Assembly: GCA_030538115.1 (NCBI GenBank)
Contig: JAUNUP010000001.1
Span: 192,591-256,590, forward strand
Length of the DNA stretch: 64,000 nt
Source: Dermatophilus congolensis
Lineage (GTDB): Bacteria; Actinomycetota; Actinomycetes; Actinomycetales; Dermatophilaceae
Direction of reading: 5' to 3'
Shown here: positions 26,408 to 35,996 of the stretch, in pieces
How the letters are laid out: every line of letters starts with the position of its first letter
How positions within the stretch are numbered: position 1 is the stretch's first letter
Position numbers and translations under genes: made by a program
The notes under the pieces: model-generated
Seen by the model: only the letters and a program-made list of their open reading frames with translations
Told to the model about the DNA's origin: nothing
The model's database searches: none

Positions 26408-29284
26408 CTACCTGCTGCGTCCGTGCTGCGTGAGGTCCCAGGCGTCCTCGCCGGAGTCGCCCTCGACCTCCTCGTAGTCGTCGTCGGCCAGATCCTCCAG
26501 GTCACTCGGTCCGTAGCCGGAGGGCGTGCCGTCACCTCCGTCAGGACCACCGGGGGCACCGCCCGCATCGAAGTTGGGCGGATCTTCGCCCTTCATCGCA
26601 GCGAGGATCACCGGGAGGTCGTCGACCTTCACCAACACGTCGCGGGCCTTGCTGCCCTCCGAGGGCCCCACGACCCCGCGCGACTCGAGCAGGTCCATGA
26701 GTCGGCCGGCCTTCGCGAACCCGACCCGCAGCTTGCGCTGCAGCATCGAGGTCGACCCGAACTGCGTGGTGACGACCTGCTTCGTGGCTTCGAGGAGCAG
26801 TTCGAGATCGTCTCCGATGTCGTCGTCGATCTGCTTCTTGGCGACCACCGGCACGACGTCTTCGCGGTACGAGGGCTTGAGCTGCTCGGTGACGTAGCCG
26901 ACGACGTCGGCGACCTCGCTCTCGGTCACCCAAGCGCCCTGCACACGCATCGGCTTGCTGGCACCCATCGGCAGGAAGAGCGCGTCGCCCTGGCCGATGA
27001 GCTTCTCGGCTCCGGGCTGGTCGAGCACGACCCGGGAGTCGGCGAGCGAGCTGGTCGCGAATGCCATGCGGCTGGGCACGTTGGCCTTGATGAGGCCGGT
27101 GACCACGTCGACTGAGGGCCGCTGCGTGGCGAGCACGAGGTGGATGCCGGCGGCGCGGGCCAACTGGGTGATGCGAACGATCGAGTCTTCGACGTCACGG
27201 GCCGCCACCATCATGAGGTCGGCGAGTTCGTCGACCACGACGAGGAGGTACGGGTACGGCTCGATGACCCGCTGCGAACCGGGCGGGGGCGTCACAGAAC
27301 CGGCCCGGACGGCCTTGTTGAAATCGTCGATGTGCTTGTACCCGAACGCCGCAAGGTCGTCGTAGCGCGCGTCCATCTCGCGCACCACCCACTGCAGGGC
27401 CTCCGAGGCCTTCTTCGGGTTGGTGATGATCGGCGTGATGAGGTGCGGAATGCCCTCGTACGCGGTCAACTCGACCCGCTTGGGGTCGACGAGGATGAGC
27501 CGTACCTCGTCGGGAGTGGCCCGCATAAGGATCGAGGTGATCATCGAGTTGACGAAGCTGCTCTTACCCGAGCCGGTCGCGCCGGCGACGAGCAGGTGCG
27601 GCATCTTCGCGAGGTTGGCGATGACGTAGCCGCCCTCGACGTCTTTGCCCACACCCATGACCATCGGGTGCGGGTTGCGTTGGGCCACCTGGCTGCGCAG
27701 TACGTCGCCGAGGCTGACCTTCTCGCGGTCGGCGTTGGGGATCTCGATGCCGATTGCCGACTTGCCGGGGATCGGCGAGAGGATGCGCACGTCGGCGGAG
27801 GCGACCGCGTAGGCGATGTTCTTGCTCAGCGCCGTGACCCGCTCGACCTTGACGCCGTGGCCGAGCTCGACCTCGTACCGCGTGACCGTCGGCCCCCGTG
27901 AGAACCCGGTGACCTGCGCGTCGATGCCGAACTGGTCGAGCACGCCGGTGAGCGATTCGACGACGCGGTCGTTGGCGGCACTGCGGGTCTTGTGCGGGGC
28001 GCCCGCCTTGAGCAGGTCGCTCTTAGGGAGCGTGTACGTGACATCGCCCGCGAGAGCGAGCTGTTCCACACGCTGAGGCAGCGGCTCGGTGGGCGGAGGC
28101 GCGAGGTCGCCGGAACGCTCCGCTGCCGTCGGGTTGGCGGCTGCCTTGGGCGCAGGCGCCGCGCTCTCCGTGCCGGCCGAGTCGCCGTGTGCCGCAGCGC
28201 GGCTGGTCGCGGGTGTGTCGTTGCGGTCGGCTGCTGACGGCACTGCGGACCCCGACGACGCCCCGGCCTTCACACCGCTGACTCGCTCGTACAGGGCGGT
28301 CGCAGCATCGTCGACACGGCTCGAACTGCGGGACGACGCCGGAGTGCCCTCGGGGGTCCCGTGCTCATCGCCCTCCGCCGCGTTCGGCTTCGCGGCCCGC
28401 AGCAGACGCCTGCCCCGTCCGCGATGCACCTGGGCGGCCTGCTCGAACGCCTCGTCACCGTCGCGGCCTTCGATGTCGACCTTCTGCCTACCGCGAGAGC
28501 CGCTGGGCAGGGCGCGAACGTCGTCTCCGCCCTCATCGCCGGTGGGAGCGACACCGAAGAGCTTGTCGTGCACCTCGCGAAGGCGCGAGGGGATCCGCCT
28601 GACCGGCGTGGCCGTGACGACGAGGAACCCGAAGAATGCCACGACGAGCAGCACCGGAACGGCACCCCACGTGGTCAGGCCGGCGACGAGCGGCACGCTC
28701 GCCAGGTACCCGATGATGCCGCCTGCGTCTCGAATCGCTTCGAGGCCGTCGGACATCTGGGGCAGCCCGCGCGCGATGTGGATGAGCCCGCACAAGGAGA
28801 CCGCGAGGGCCGTGATGCCGATCGCCACACGGTTGGTCGCGTGGTCGTCGACGGGCGAGCGCATGAGGCGGATGCCGAACCCGACGAGCACCAGCGGCAA
28901 CACGAGTGCGCCCCAGCCCACGGTTCCGGCGGCGACGATGTGGATGACGTCTCCGACCGTGCCGGGCAGCCCCCACCATTCACGTGCGGCGACGACGATC
29001 GCGAGGATGACGAGAAACAGCCCGAGGCCGTCACGGCGGTGCTCTTCGGGCAGGTCTCCGGCGGTGCGGCCGACTCGGCGCACTGCGCCTCCGGTCACGT
29101 TGGCCACCCCCATCCACGTTCCTTTGATCGCTCGAGTGGGCAGGGATTCACCTCGCCGTGCCGGCGGGCGCCTGCCTGCCGAGCTGCGGGACGAATGCGA
29201 CCGGGTCGACGCGACCGTTCGCCCCGACGTGCCAGATCGAGTTCTGGAGCCGGAGTTCTTGGTCGTACCGCCACGTGTCGCCAC
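26408..29284 (-). CDS. ftsK: DNA translocase FtsK/SpoIIIE
   Basis: A septal DNA pump of 958 residues that clears chromosome ends at division. A basic, Ser/Arg-rich N-terminus is followed by four membrane segments (for example GLFLVILAIVVAAREWW, WGALVLPLVLVGFGI, VLLVVAFFGFLVV). A charged linker then leads to the motor: Walker A GATGSGKSS near residue 567, ILVDPKRVEL, LLVVVDELADLM and LATQRPSVDVVTG. The C-terminal winged-helix gamma domain reads STSMLQRKLRVGFAKAGRLMD. The start is GTG at 29284. It is first in the cluster leading to clgR. Confidence 0.96.
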   Translation of the reverse strand: MATRGGTTKNSGSRTRSGTSGRTVASTRSHSSRSSAGRRPPARRGESLPTRAIKGTWMGVANVTGGAVRRVGRTAGDLPEEHRRDGLGLFLVILAIVVAAREWWGLPGTVGDVIHIVAAGTVGWGALVLPLVLVGFGIRLMRSPVDDHATNRVAIGITALAVSLCGLIHIARGLPQMSDGLEAIRDAGGIIGYLASVPLVAGLTTWGAVPVLLVVAFFGFLVVTATPVRRIPSRLREVHDKLFGVAPTGDEGGDDVRALPSGSRGRQKVDIEGRDGDEAFEQAAQVHRGRGRRLLRAAKPNAAEGDEHGTPEGTPASSRSSSRVDDAATALYERVSGVKAGASSGSAVPSAADRNDTPATSRAAAHGDSAGTESAAPAPKAAANPTAAERSGDLAPPPTEPLPQRVEQLALAGDVTYTLPKSDLLKAGAPHKTRSAANDRVVESLTGVLDQFGIDAQVTGFSRGPTVTRYEVELGHGVKVERVTALSKNIAYAVASADVRILSPIPGKSAIGIEIPNADREKVSLGDVLRSQVAQRNPHPMVMGVGKDVEGGYVIANLAKMPHLLVAGATGSGKSSFVNSMITSILMRATPDEVRLILVDPKRVELTAYEGIPHLITPIITNPKKASEALQWVVREMDARYDDLAAFGYKHIDDFNKAVRAGSVTPPPGSQRVIEPYPYLLVVVDELADLMMVAARDVEDSIVRITQLARAAGIHLVLATQRPSVDVVTGLIKANVPSRMAFATSSLADSRVVLDQPGAEKLIGQGDALFLPMGASKPMRVQGAWVTESEVADVVGYVTEQLKPSYREDVVPVVAKKQIDDDIGDDLELLLEATKQVVTTQFGSTSMLQRKLRVGFAKAGRLMDLLESRGVVGPSEGSKARDVLVKVDDLPVILAAMKGEDPPNFDAGGAPGGPDGGDGTPSGYGPSDLEDLADDDYEEVEGDSGEDAWDLTQHGRSR

Positions 29285-29377
29285 CTCAGCAGATTAGGCG
29301 ATGGTGGACGCCCGTCCGTGGACCCCCACCGGCGACACCCCGGCAGGGGTCCAGACAGCGTCTCTCTGCGGCCCTCT

Positions 29378-30028
29378 CTACGCCAGCGGCCGGTACACCT
29401 CCGTGAGCAGGGCCTCGCTCGGGGCGCTGCCAGGGTCGTTGAGGTAGATGTTGAAGTGCTTGTTCTGCAGCGGAGCGTCGGGCCCCTCCTCGGCTGCGGT
29501 CAATCCGTGCTCGGCGATGAACTCCTGGATGCGGGCGTGCGCCTCGGATATGAGCGAATACGGGCCCTCGACACGCGCAACCACGACGTCCTGCTCCGGG
29601 ATGTCGTGCACCTCCAGCGGGGCTGCGGCCGTGGTGCCGGGGGCGACCGTCAGCCAGACCGACTCGTCGACGTCACTCTCGCGGTACTCGGCGTCGTGCT
29701 CGATGCAGCCGCCTGGGCCGATCGGGGTGATGCCCTGGGCCTGCATGGCGGGCATGAGGCGCGCCCACAGCATCCCCTCGTCGGAGTAGGTGGGGATCGT
29801 GCCGCGCAGGGCGACGATCGTGCGGGCGGGGATCGTGCGTCGGGTGATGGTGATGGCGTTCATGGTGTGTCCCTCCTGGTCGAGTAGCTGATCGAGTAGC
29901 GCCAGGCGGTCGGAGGCGGCCTGCAGCTCCGCGGTGAGCACGTCGCGCTGAATGGTCAGCGCCGTGTCGTATGCCGGGGTGCCACGGGCTGCCAGGACCG
30001 CCGCGATGGCGGACGCGGTGTCGGTCAT
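29378..30028 (-). CDS. GyrI-like effector-binding protein with a MerR-type linker but no DNA-binding domain
   Basis: A 216-residue protein. The C-terminal part (from MNAITITRRTIPARTIVALRG) is a GyrI-like small-molecule binding domain. The first 50 residues, AIAAVLAARGTPAY then a coiled helix TAELQAASDRLALLDQLLDQ, look like the end and dimerisation helix of a MerR regulator, yet the winged helix-turn-helix that should precede it is absent and only 65 bp separate this gene from the next. An internal ATG at 29863 has a much better ribosome site (AGGAGG, 8 bases), so a 161-residue GyrI-only product may be the main one. Confidence 0.75.
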   Translation of the reverse strand: MTDTASAIAAVLAARGTPAYDTALTIQRDVLTAELQAASDRLALLDQLLDQEGHTMNAITITRRTIPARTIVALRGTIPTYSDEGMLWARLMPAMQAQGITPIGPGGCIEHDAEYRESDVDESVWLTVAPGTTAAAPLEVHDIPEQDVVVARVEGPYSLISEAHARIQEFIAEHGLTAAEEGPDAPLQNKHFNIYLNDPGSAPSEALLTEVYRPLA

Positions 30029-30093
30029 GTAACCAGCCTCGCGTCTGCCACCGTGTGAGGGTCAAGAGCGATTCGACGACGGGATCCGGCCCC

Positions 30094-30582
30094 TCAGGCA
30101 GCGGCTCGTTTGCGGCGGACGTAGATCTGCTTTCGGACCGTCGCCACCGTGGCGCCCGCGGTGTCGACCAGGTCGACCTCGAACCAGCGGAGCACCTTTT
30201 GGCCGTTCTCCGCCGCCGCGCGGATCTCGTCGATGTCCGTCTGGGTGATGACGAGTTCGCCGCGCAGGTCGGTCTTTCCGGGAGTGACGAAGTCGATCTC
30301 GCCCGCCTTGTCCCAGACGACGTAGTCGCCGCCGAGTTGGCGGTAGACCATGATCGCGAAGAACGGGTCGACCATCGAGAACATCGTGCCGCCAAACTGG
30401 GTGCCGAAGTAGTTGCTGTTCAGCCGCCCCTTCTTGAGCACGACGACGACGCGCCGCCAGTCGTCGGAGATCGACCGCACACGTACTCCGCACGCGAAGA
30501 AGGTCGGCCACACGTTGAGCGCATGCCGAAGTTTGTCGGGGGTGTCGAGAAACCTCTTGAACGGATCGAGTCGCTGCGACAT
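30094..30582 (-). CDS. DUF4442 domain protein (hot-dog thioesterase-like)
   Basis: A 162-residue soluble protein of the DUF4442 family, which has the hot-dog fold of acyl-CoA thioesterases. LNSNYFGTQFGGTMFSMVDPFFAIM is the helix segment typical of this fold. The ATG at 30582 follows GAGGAGTGCG, so the upstream 22 codons are left out. It lies 93 bp downstream of rnj and 65 bp upstream of the GyrI-like gene. Substrate unknown. Confidence 0.8.
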   Translation of the reverse strand: MSQRLDPFKRFLDTPDKLRHALNVWPTFFACGVRVRSISDDWRRVVVVLKKGRLNSNYFGTQFGGTMFSMVDPFFAIMVYRQLGGDYVVWDKAGEIDFVTPGKTDLRGELVITQTDIDEIRAAAENGQKVLRWFEVDLVDTAGATVATVRKQIYVRRKRAAA

Positions 30583-30675
30583 CGCACTCCTCGTGGCGGG
30601 CTTGGGCGGGGCTCGGTGCCTTGAGTGCGGGCAGGGCCGCCGGGTCACCTACCCGACGGCCCACGCCTTCGCGAT

Positions 30676-32361
30676 TCAGACGCTGACGACCACCGGGACG
30701 ATCATCGGGCGGCGGCGGAGCTTGCCGCCGACGTACGAACCGACCGTGCGGCGAACGACCTGCTGCAACTGGTGCGTGTCTTGCACGCCCTTAGCCCAGG
30801 CGCTCTCGACCGCCTCCTTGATCTGCGGGACCACCGCGTCGAAGACGTCGAGGTCCTCGGCGAAGCCGCGGGCCAGCACCTCGGGCCCGGAGGCCACGGT
30901 GCCGTCGGTCGGGTCGATGATGACGATGACCGTGATGAAACCCTCGTCGCGCAGGATGCGGCGGTCCTTGAGCAGCGCCTCATCGGTCGCGCCCACGGCC
31001 GAACCATCGACGTACACGTACCCGCACTCCACGGCGCCGACGACGCGCGCGAGCCCGTCGACGAGGTCGACGACCACTCCATCTCCGGCCAGAACCACGC
31101 GCTCCTTGGCGACGCCGGTCTGCGCGGCCAGTCGCCCGTTAGCCACGAGGTGCCGCCACTCGCCGTGTACCGGCATGACGTTGCTCGGCTGCAGGATGTT
31201 GTAGAGGTACAACAGTTCACCGGCACTCGCGTGCCCGGAGGTGTGCACCTTCGCGTTGCCCTTGTGGATGACGTCGGCGCCGAGCAGCATCAAGCCGTTG
31301 ATGACGCGGAAGACGGCGTTCTCATTGCCGGGGATGAGCGAGGAGGCGAGCACGACGGTGTCGCCCTCGCCAATCTCGATGCGGTGGTCGCGGTTGGCCA
31401 TGCGGGCCAGCGCCGCCATCGGCTCTCCCTGCGAACCGGTACACATGAGCACCTGCTGATGCTCGGGATAGTCGTCGAGCTTCTTGACGTCGACGAGGAT
31501 GCCGTCGGGGATGCGCAGGTAGCCCAGTTCGGAGGCGATGCCCATGTTGCGCACCATCGAGCGCCCCACGAGGGCGACCTTGCGGCCGTGCTCCTCCGCG
31601 GCGTCGAAGACCTGCTGCACCCGGTGCACGTGGCTGGCGAACGAGGCCACGATGACGCGCCGCTGCGCCTTGGCGAAGACCCGCTCGAGCGAGGGGTAGA
31701 TGTCGCGCTCGGGCATCGTGAACCCGGGCACTTCAGCGTTGGTGGAGTCGACGAGGGCGATGTCGACGCCCTCCTCGCCCAGCCGAGCCATGGCGCGCAG
31801 GTCGGTGATGCGCATGTCCATCGGCAACTGGTCCATCTTGAAGTCGCCGGTGTGCAGCAGCACCCCGGCGTCGGTGCGCACGGCCACGGCCAGCGCGTCG
31901 GGGATGGAGTGGTTGACCGCGATGAACTCGCACTCGAAGACGCCGAAGTCTTCGATGTCGCCTTCTTTCACCGCGAGCGTGTACGGCTTGATGCGGTGCT
32001 CCTTCAGCTTTGCCTCGATGAGCGCGAGCGTGAGCGTGGAGCCGATGAGCGGGATGTCGGGCTTGAGGCGCAGCAGGTACGGCACGGCCCCGATGTGGTC
32101 TTCGTGGCCGTGCGTGAGGATGATCGCCTCGACCTCGTCGAGCCGGTCTTCGATGTACCCGAAGTCGGGCAGGATCAGGTCGACTCCGGGGTGGGCGTCT
32201 TCGGGAAAGAGCACACCGCAGTCGATGATGAGGATCCGCCCGGCGTGTTCCAGGACGGTCATGTTGCGCCCGACCTCGCCGAGGCCGCCGAGTGGAACGA
32301 TGCGCAGCCCCCCTTCGGGGAGTGCTGGCGGATCCTTGAGCTCGAAAGGCTGGATGGTCAC
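30676..32361 (-). CDS. rnj: ribonuclease J
   Basis: A metallo-beta-lactamase/beta-CASP RNase of 561 residues with endo- and 5'-3' exonuclease activity in rRNA and mRNA processing. The metal site is HGHEDHIG (His84, His86, Asp88, His89), then VNHSIPDALAV, HTGDFKMD and VDSTNAEVPG; CTGSQGEPMAAL and HTSGHAS belong to the beta-CASP part. The ATG overlaps dapA by four bases (ATGA), a gene pair common in actinobacteria. Confidence 0.96.
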   Translation of the reverse strand: MTIQPFELKDPPALPEGGLRIVPLGGLGEVGRNMTVLEHAGRILIIDCGVLFPEDAHPGVDLILPDFGYIEDRLDEVEAIILTHGHEDHIGAVPYLLRLKPDIPLIGSTLTLALIEAKLKEHRIKPYTLAVKEGDIEDFGVFECEFIAVNHSIPDALAVAVRTDAGVLLHTGDFKMDQLPMDMRITDLRAMARLGEEGVDIALVDSTNAEVPGFTMPERDIYPSLERVFAKAQRRVIVASFASHVHRVQQVFDAAEEHGRKVALVGRSMVRNMGIASELGYLRIPDGILVDVKKLDDYPEHQQVLMCTGSQGEPMAALARMANRDHRIEIGEGDTVVLASSLIPGNENAVFRVINGLMLLGADVIHKGNAKVHTSGHASAGELLYLYNILQPSNVMPVHGEWRHLVANGRLAAQTGVAKERVVLAGDGVVVDLVDGLARVVGAVECGYVYVDGSAVGATDEALLKDRRILRDEGFITVIVIIDPTDGTVASGPEVLARGFAEDLDVFDAVVPQIKEAVESAWAKGVQDTHQLQQVVRRTVGSYVGGKLRRRPMIVPVVVSV

Positions 32362-33260
32362 GAGAGGTTGGACTCCTTGAGGCCGTCTCGCAGTGCTGCG
32401 AGTTCGGTGTCGGTGGCCGCCACGAGGGGCAGCCGCATGGTGTTGTGCGGGATCACTCCGGCGTCTGCGAGAGCCGCCTTGACCATGATCGCGCCCTGGG
32501 TGATGCCCATGACCGCGTCGACGGCGGGCACGAGGCGGTGGTGGATCTCGATGGCTGCGCGCAGGTCACCGCGGTCGAGCGCATCGATCATCTCGGCGTA
32601 CTGCACGGAGGCGACGTGCGAGGTGACACCCACGACACCGACCGCACCCTGGGTGAGGTGGGCGAGGTTGGCGCCGTCATCCCCGGAGTACCAGGCCAGA
32701 TCGGTGGAGCGCATCACGTGCGCCGCGGCCCACAGGTCACCCTTGGCGTCTTTGACCGCGACGATGCGCGGGTGCTTCGCCAGTTCGAGAAGGGTCGCCG
32801 TGGTGATCGGGACACCCGAGCGGCCGGGGATGTCGTAGAGCATCACCGGGGTGTCGGTCTCGTCGGCCACGGCCGTGAAGTGCGCGATCAGACCGGTCTG
32901 CGGGGGCTTGTTGTAGTACGGCGTGACGACGAGCATGCCGTCGACGCCGACCTCCGCCGCCTGTCGGGTGAGTTCAAGGGTGTGCGCGGTGTCGTTGCTG
33001 CCGACGCCGGCCACGATCTTCAGGCGGTCGCCCACCGCCTCTTTCACTGCGACGAGGAGGTCGCGCTTCTCTTCGTCGCTGGTCGTGGCCGACTCACCGG
33101 TCGTGCCGTTGATGATGAGCCCGTCGTGGCGACGGTCGGCGAGGTGCTTCGCCAGGGCCTGCACCGAGTCGAAATCGACCCGCCCGTCGGGCGTGAACGG
33201 CGTGACCATCGCGGTGAGCACCCGACCGAAGGGTGCGAAAGGTGCTGAGGCAGACGACAT
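32358..33260 (-). CDS. dapA: 4-hydroxy-tetrahydrodipicolinate synthase
   Basis: DapA condenses pyruvate with aspartate semialdehyde at the entry to diaminopimelate and lysine synthesis. The protein has 300 residues from the ATG at 33260. The Schiff-base lysine is Lys170 (VAVKDAKGD), the proton-relay Tyr is Tyr142 (MLYDIPGRSG), and GTTGES forms the substrate loop. It is coupled to rnj by a 4-bp overlap. A large hairpin at 33282-33352 lies just upstream. Confidence 0.96.
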   Translation of the reverse strand: MSSASAPFAPFGRVLTAMVTPFTPDGRVDFDSVQALAKHLADRRHDGLIINGTTGESATTSDEEKRDLLVAVKEAVGDRLKIVAGVGSNDTAHTLELTRQAAEVGVDGMLVVTPYYNKPPQTGLIAHFTAVADETDTPVMLYDIPGRSGVPITTATLLELAKHPRIVAVKDAKGDLWAAAHVMRSTDLAWYSGDDGANLAHLTQGAVGVVGVTSHVASVQYAEMIDALDRGDLRAAIEIHHRLVPAVDAVMGITQGAIMVKAALADAGVIPHNTMRLPLVAATDTELAALRDGLKESNLS

Positions 33261-33281
33261 GGGCCAAAGGTATCCAACATT

Positions 33282-33352
33282 GGGCCGCCCCTGCCCCATC
33301 TACCGCTCAGCGACGCACGGCAACCCGCAGGCATCGGATGCCGGGGCGGCCC
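33282..33352. terminator. branched hairpin between the FNT gene and dapA
   Basis: GGGCCGCCCC (33282-33291) pairs with GGGGCGGCCC (33343-33352) over 10 bp. The 51-base loop contains a smaller hairpin, GCATCGGATGC (33331-33341). It follows the stop of the minus-strand FNT gene by 22 bases, so termination is the likely role; an effect on the dapA leader is also possible. Confidence 0.5.
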
Positions 33353-33374
33353 TCCGCATCCGACGATCGACCAG

Positions 33375-34241
33375 TCAGTCGGTGCTCACGCTCTTGTCGA
33401 CGCGCGTCGCCGCTCTCGCCGCGCCGTTCGCGCCTCCGTAGAGAGACCAGTAGAACAGTCCGATCATCATGCCGCCGCCGACGATGTTGCCGAGCGTGAC
33501 CGGCACGAGGTTCGCGGTGATGAAGTTCGCCCAGGTCATGTCTGGGAACGCGCCGGGTGCGAGCTCGGGCCGGATGATGATTCCGAGCGGGATCATGAAC
33601 ATGTTCGCCACCGAGTGCTCGAAGCCTGTGGAGACGAACAGGCCGACAGGCAGGACGAGCGCGAGGATCTTGTCGGCGACGCTGCGCCCCGCGTACGCCA
33701 TCCAGACGCCGAGGCACACGAGCAGGTTGCAGCCGATGCCGAGGGTGAACGCCTCGACGAACGTATGGTGCAGCTTCTTGTCGGCCGTCGCGAGGATCAC
33801 CGCGCCCCAGCCCCCCTCGGCGCTGTTGTAGACGCCGCCGAAGTAGCAGATCGCGACGATCGTGGCGGCCCCGATGGCGTTGCCGATATAGACGAGGCTC
33901 CAATGCCGCAGCACGCCTAGCCACGAGAGTCGTCCGGCTGCCTTGCCGATGAGAGTCATCGTGGTGGAGGTGAACAGATCGGCACCCGTCACCACGCACG
34001 TGATGAGGCCCAGCGAGAAGACCGTGCCCCCGATGAGTTTGGCGACGCCCCAAGGCAGCACCTCGGCACCGACCTGGGTGGTGGTGTAGAAGACGAAGCC
34101 GAGCGAGATGTAGGCGCCGCCCGGCAGCGCGGCCATGAGGATCTTCCAGGGGGGTGCCGTGGTCTTGTGCACCATCGCTTCTTCGGCGATCGCGGCCGTC
34201 TCGACCGGTGACGCCATCCTCATGTTCAGCGGCTCACTCAC
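33375..34241 (-). CDS. formate/nitrite transporter (FNT) family channel
   Basis: A 288-residue inner-membrane anion channel of the FocA/NirC family. Hydrophobic segments include ILMAALPGGAYISLGFVFY, LIGGTVFSLGLITCVVTGADLFT, WSLVYIGNAIGAATIVAICYFGG and NLVPVTLGNIVGGGMMIGLFYW. GFEHSVANMFMIPLG contains the conserved His of the central pore. Whether it carries formate, nitrite or another small anion is not readable from the sequence. A pyruvate:ferredoxin oxidoreductase operon lies 5.5 kb away. No pyruvate formate-lyase gene is present in the window. Confidence 0.92.
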   Translation of the reverse strand: MSEPLNMRMASPVETAAIAEEAMVHKTTAPPWKILMAALPGGAYISLGFVFYTTTQVGAEVLPWGVAKLIGGTVFSLGLITCVVTGADLFTSTTMTLIGKAAGRLSWLGVLRHWSLVYIGNAIGAATIVAICYFGGVYNSAEGGWGAVILATADKKLHHTFVEAFTLGIGCNLLVCLGVWMAYAGRSVADKILALVLPVGLFVSTGFEHSVANMFMIPLGIIIRPELAPGAFPDMTWANFITANLVPVTLGNIVGGGMMIGLFYWSLYGGANGAARAATRVDKSVSTD

Positions 34242-34561
34242 GAGTCGTGACGCTACCGCCGCAGACCCCGACGGCAGGCGCCATCGGTCCAGTCGAGACC
34301 AGATTCACCCCGCAGCGCGGGCGCCGGCACCGATCGAAGCCGACCTACTCGCACGACATGCACGAGATGCCCGACATGCCAGACATGCCCGGAAACGCCA
34401 ACGTGGCGCTACTCGCTCGGGGGTTCGAGTAGCGCCACGTTCACCAGGGATATCGCACGGGAGGCCCGCAGCGTTACACAGCACTCTGAGCAGGCTTTAC
34501 TCCCTAGCACCGTTTCACGGACGCGAGCCGCTGACTTCCGGCGGGCCGCCGCCCGGATAGC
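34242..34561. other. 320-bp divergent gap with direct repeats and a strong hairpin before thyA
   Basis: Between the FNT gene and thyA. ACATGC/GACATGCC-type repeats occur at about 34356-34390. A perfect 16-bp stem lies at 34400-34415/34426-34441 with a 10-base loop. A possible 24-codon reading frame from ATG 34358 (Met- and Asp-rich at its start) ends with TAG at 34432, inside the right arm of that hairpin. No convincing -10/-35 pair was found for either gene. Confidence 0.6.
34400..34441 (+). promoter_or_regulatory. 16-bp perfect hairpin in the thyA leader region
   Basis: AACGTGGCGCTACTCG pairs perfectly with CGAGTAGCGCCACGTT around a CTCGGGGGTT loop, 121 bp upstream of thyA. It could be a terminator or attenuator in the leader, or a terminator for a short upstream transcript. 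Confidence 0.6.
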
Positions 34562-35386
34562 GTGGGCCGGGTGCGCCAGTACCACGAACTCCTCAACCGC
34601 ATCCTCGACGAAGGCAATCGCCGCGACGACCGCACCGGCACCGGCACGCTCTCGGTGTTCGGGCATCAGATGCGCTTCGACCTGCGCGAGGGGTTTCCGG
34701 CGCTGACGACGAAGAAGCTGCACCTGCGCTCGATCATCGGTGAGCTCATCTGGTTTCTGCGCGGCGACACGAACATCGCCTGGCTGCACGAGCACGGCAT
34801 CACGATCTGGGACGAGTGGGCCGACGCCGACGGCGACCTCGGGCCTGTGTACGGGCACCAGTGGAGGTCGTGGCCCACTCCCGACGGAGGGAGCATCGAC
34901 CAAATCGCGAAGGTGGTGCACTCGATCCGCACCAATCCCAGCAGCCGCCGCCACATCGTCTCCGCCTGGAACGTGGCGGAGGTCGACGACATGGCGCTGC
35001 CGCCGTGCCACACGATGTTCCAGTTCTACGTGACGCCGGCTGCGGGGCAGGAGGGGCGTGGGCGCCTGTCGTGCCAGCTCTATCAGCGCAGCGCCGACGT
35101 CTTTCTCGGGGTTCCGTTCAACATCGCCTCCTACGCGCTGCTGACGCACATGGTGGCGCAGGTCTGCGATCTCGAGGTCGGCGATTTCGTGCACACCTTC
35201 GGCGACGCGCACCTGTACATCAACCACCTAGACCAGGCCCGCGAGCAGCTCGCACGCGAGCCGAGGCCGCTCCCCCGTCTACGTCTGAACCCCGACCGGC
35301 GTGCGATCGACGCGTTCGAGATCGAGGATGTGGTTCTCGAGGGCTACGACCCGCACCCGGCGATCAAGGCCCCCATCGCGGTCTGA
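34562..35386 (+). CDS. thyA: thymidylate synthase ThyA
   Basis: ThyA methylates dUMP to dTMP with methylene-tetrahydrofolate, giving dihydrofolate. The 274-residue protein is full length: [18 protein letters not shown], the nucleophile Cys149 in [37 protein letters not shown] and the C-terminal [13 protein letters not shown]. The start is GTG at 34562; a second GTG nine bases later would give the more usual VRQYHELL start. folA follows after 48 bp and recycles the dihydrofolate. The classical ThyA is present here; no ThyX gene was seen in the window. Confidence 0.97.
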   Translation: MGRVRQYHELLNRILDEGNRRDDRTGTGTLSVFGHQMRFDLREGFPALTTKKLHLRSIIGELIWFLRGDTNIAWLHEHGITIWDEWADADGDLGPVYGHQWRSWPTPDGGSIDQIAKVVHSIRTNPSSRRHIVSAWNVAEVDDMALPPCHTMFQFYVTPAAGQEGRGRLSCQLYQRSADVFLGVPFNIASYALLTHMVAQVCDLEVGDFVHTFGDAHLYINHLDQAREQLAREPRPLPRLRLNPDRRAIDAFEIEDVVLEGYDPHPAIKAPIAV

Positions 35387-35434
35387 GGGCCGCAGGGCAA
35401 GAGAGCAGGAGAACCCGAGAACCGGAGGGCGAAC

Positions 35435-35986
35435 ATGTCGGCGAACGTGACGGACGGCGCGAACGTCAACCCCGACCAGTACGTCGTGGTCGTCGTGGCT
35501 GTGGCCCGCAACGGGGTCATCGGCGCGAACGGCGGAATGCCCTGGCACCTGCCCGAAGACCTCGCGCACTTCAAGACGGCCACGATGGGCACGCCGATGG
35601 TGATGGGCCGCAAGACCTTCGAGAGCATCGGTCGCCCGCTGCCCGGCCGCCGCTCGATCGTCGTCACGCGTGATCGTGCCTGGCAGCACGCCGGCGTCGA
35701 GGTCGCCCACGGCATCGCGGAGGCGTTCGAGCTGGCGGGCCCCGGCCGCGTCAGCCTCATCGGCGGAGGTGAGTTGTTCGCCCGCTCCATGTCCGCCGAT
35801 CCGGCGACGGCGCCCGAAGCCGCGGACGAGCTGATCGTCACGTACGTCGATGCCGCTCCGCAGGGCGACACGTTTCTGCCGCCCGTCGACGAGAGGGTGT
35901 GGGAGGTCGTGGAGCGCCGCCCCGGCACGGGCTGCGAGTACGTGACCTACCGCCGTGCCGGTGTGACTCCGGACGCGGGCGCGTGA
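35435..35986 (+). CDS. folA: dihydrofolate reductase
   Basis: FolA reduces dihydrofolate made by ThyA. The 183-residue protein has VVAVARNGVIGANGGMPWHLPEDLAHFK, MGRKTFESIGRPLPGR and LIGGGELFA, all active-site and NADPH-binding motifs, with a slightly extended N-terminus. The ATG at 35435 follows GGAGGGCGAAC. It forms an operon with thyA and converges on the reductase gene at 35997. Confidence 0.96.
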   Translation: MSANVTDGANVNPDQYVVVVVAVARNGVIGANGGMPWHLPEDLAHFKTATMGTPMVMGRKTFESIGRPLPGRRSIVVTRDRAWQHAGVEVAHGIAEAFELAGPGRVSLIGGGELFARSMSADPATAPEAADELIVTYVDAAPQGDTFLPPVDERVWEVVERRPGTGCEYVTYRRAGVTPDAGA

Positions 35987-35996
35987 CGACAGTCGC

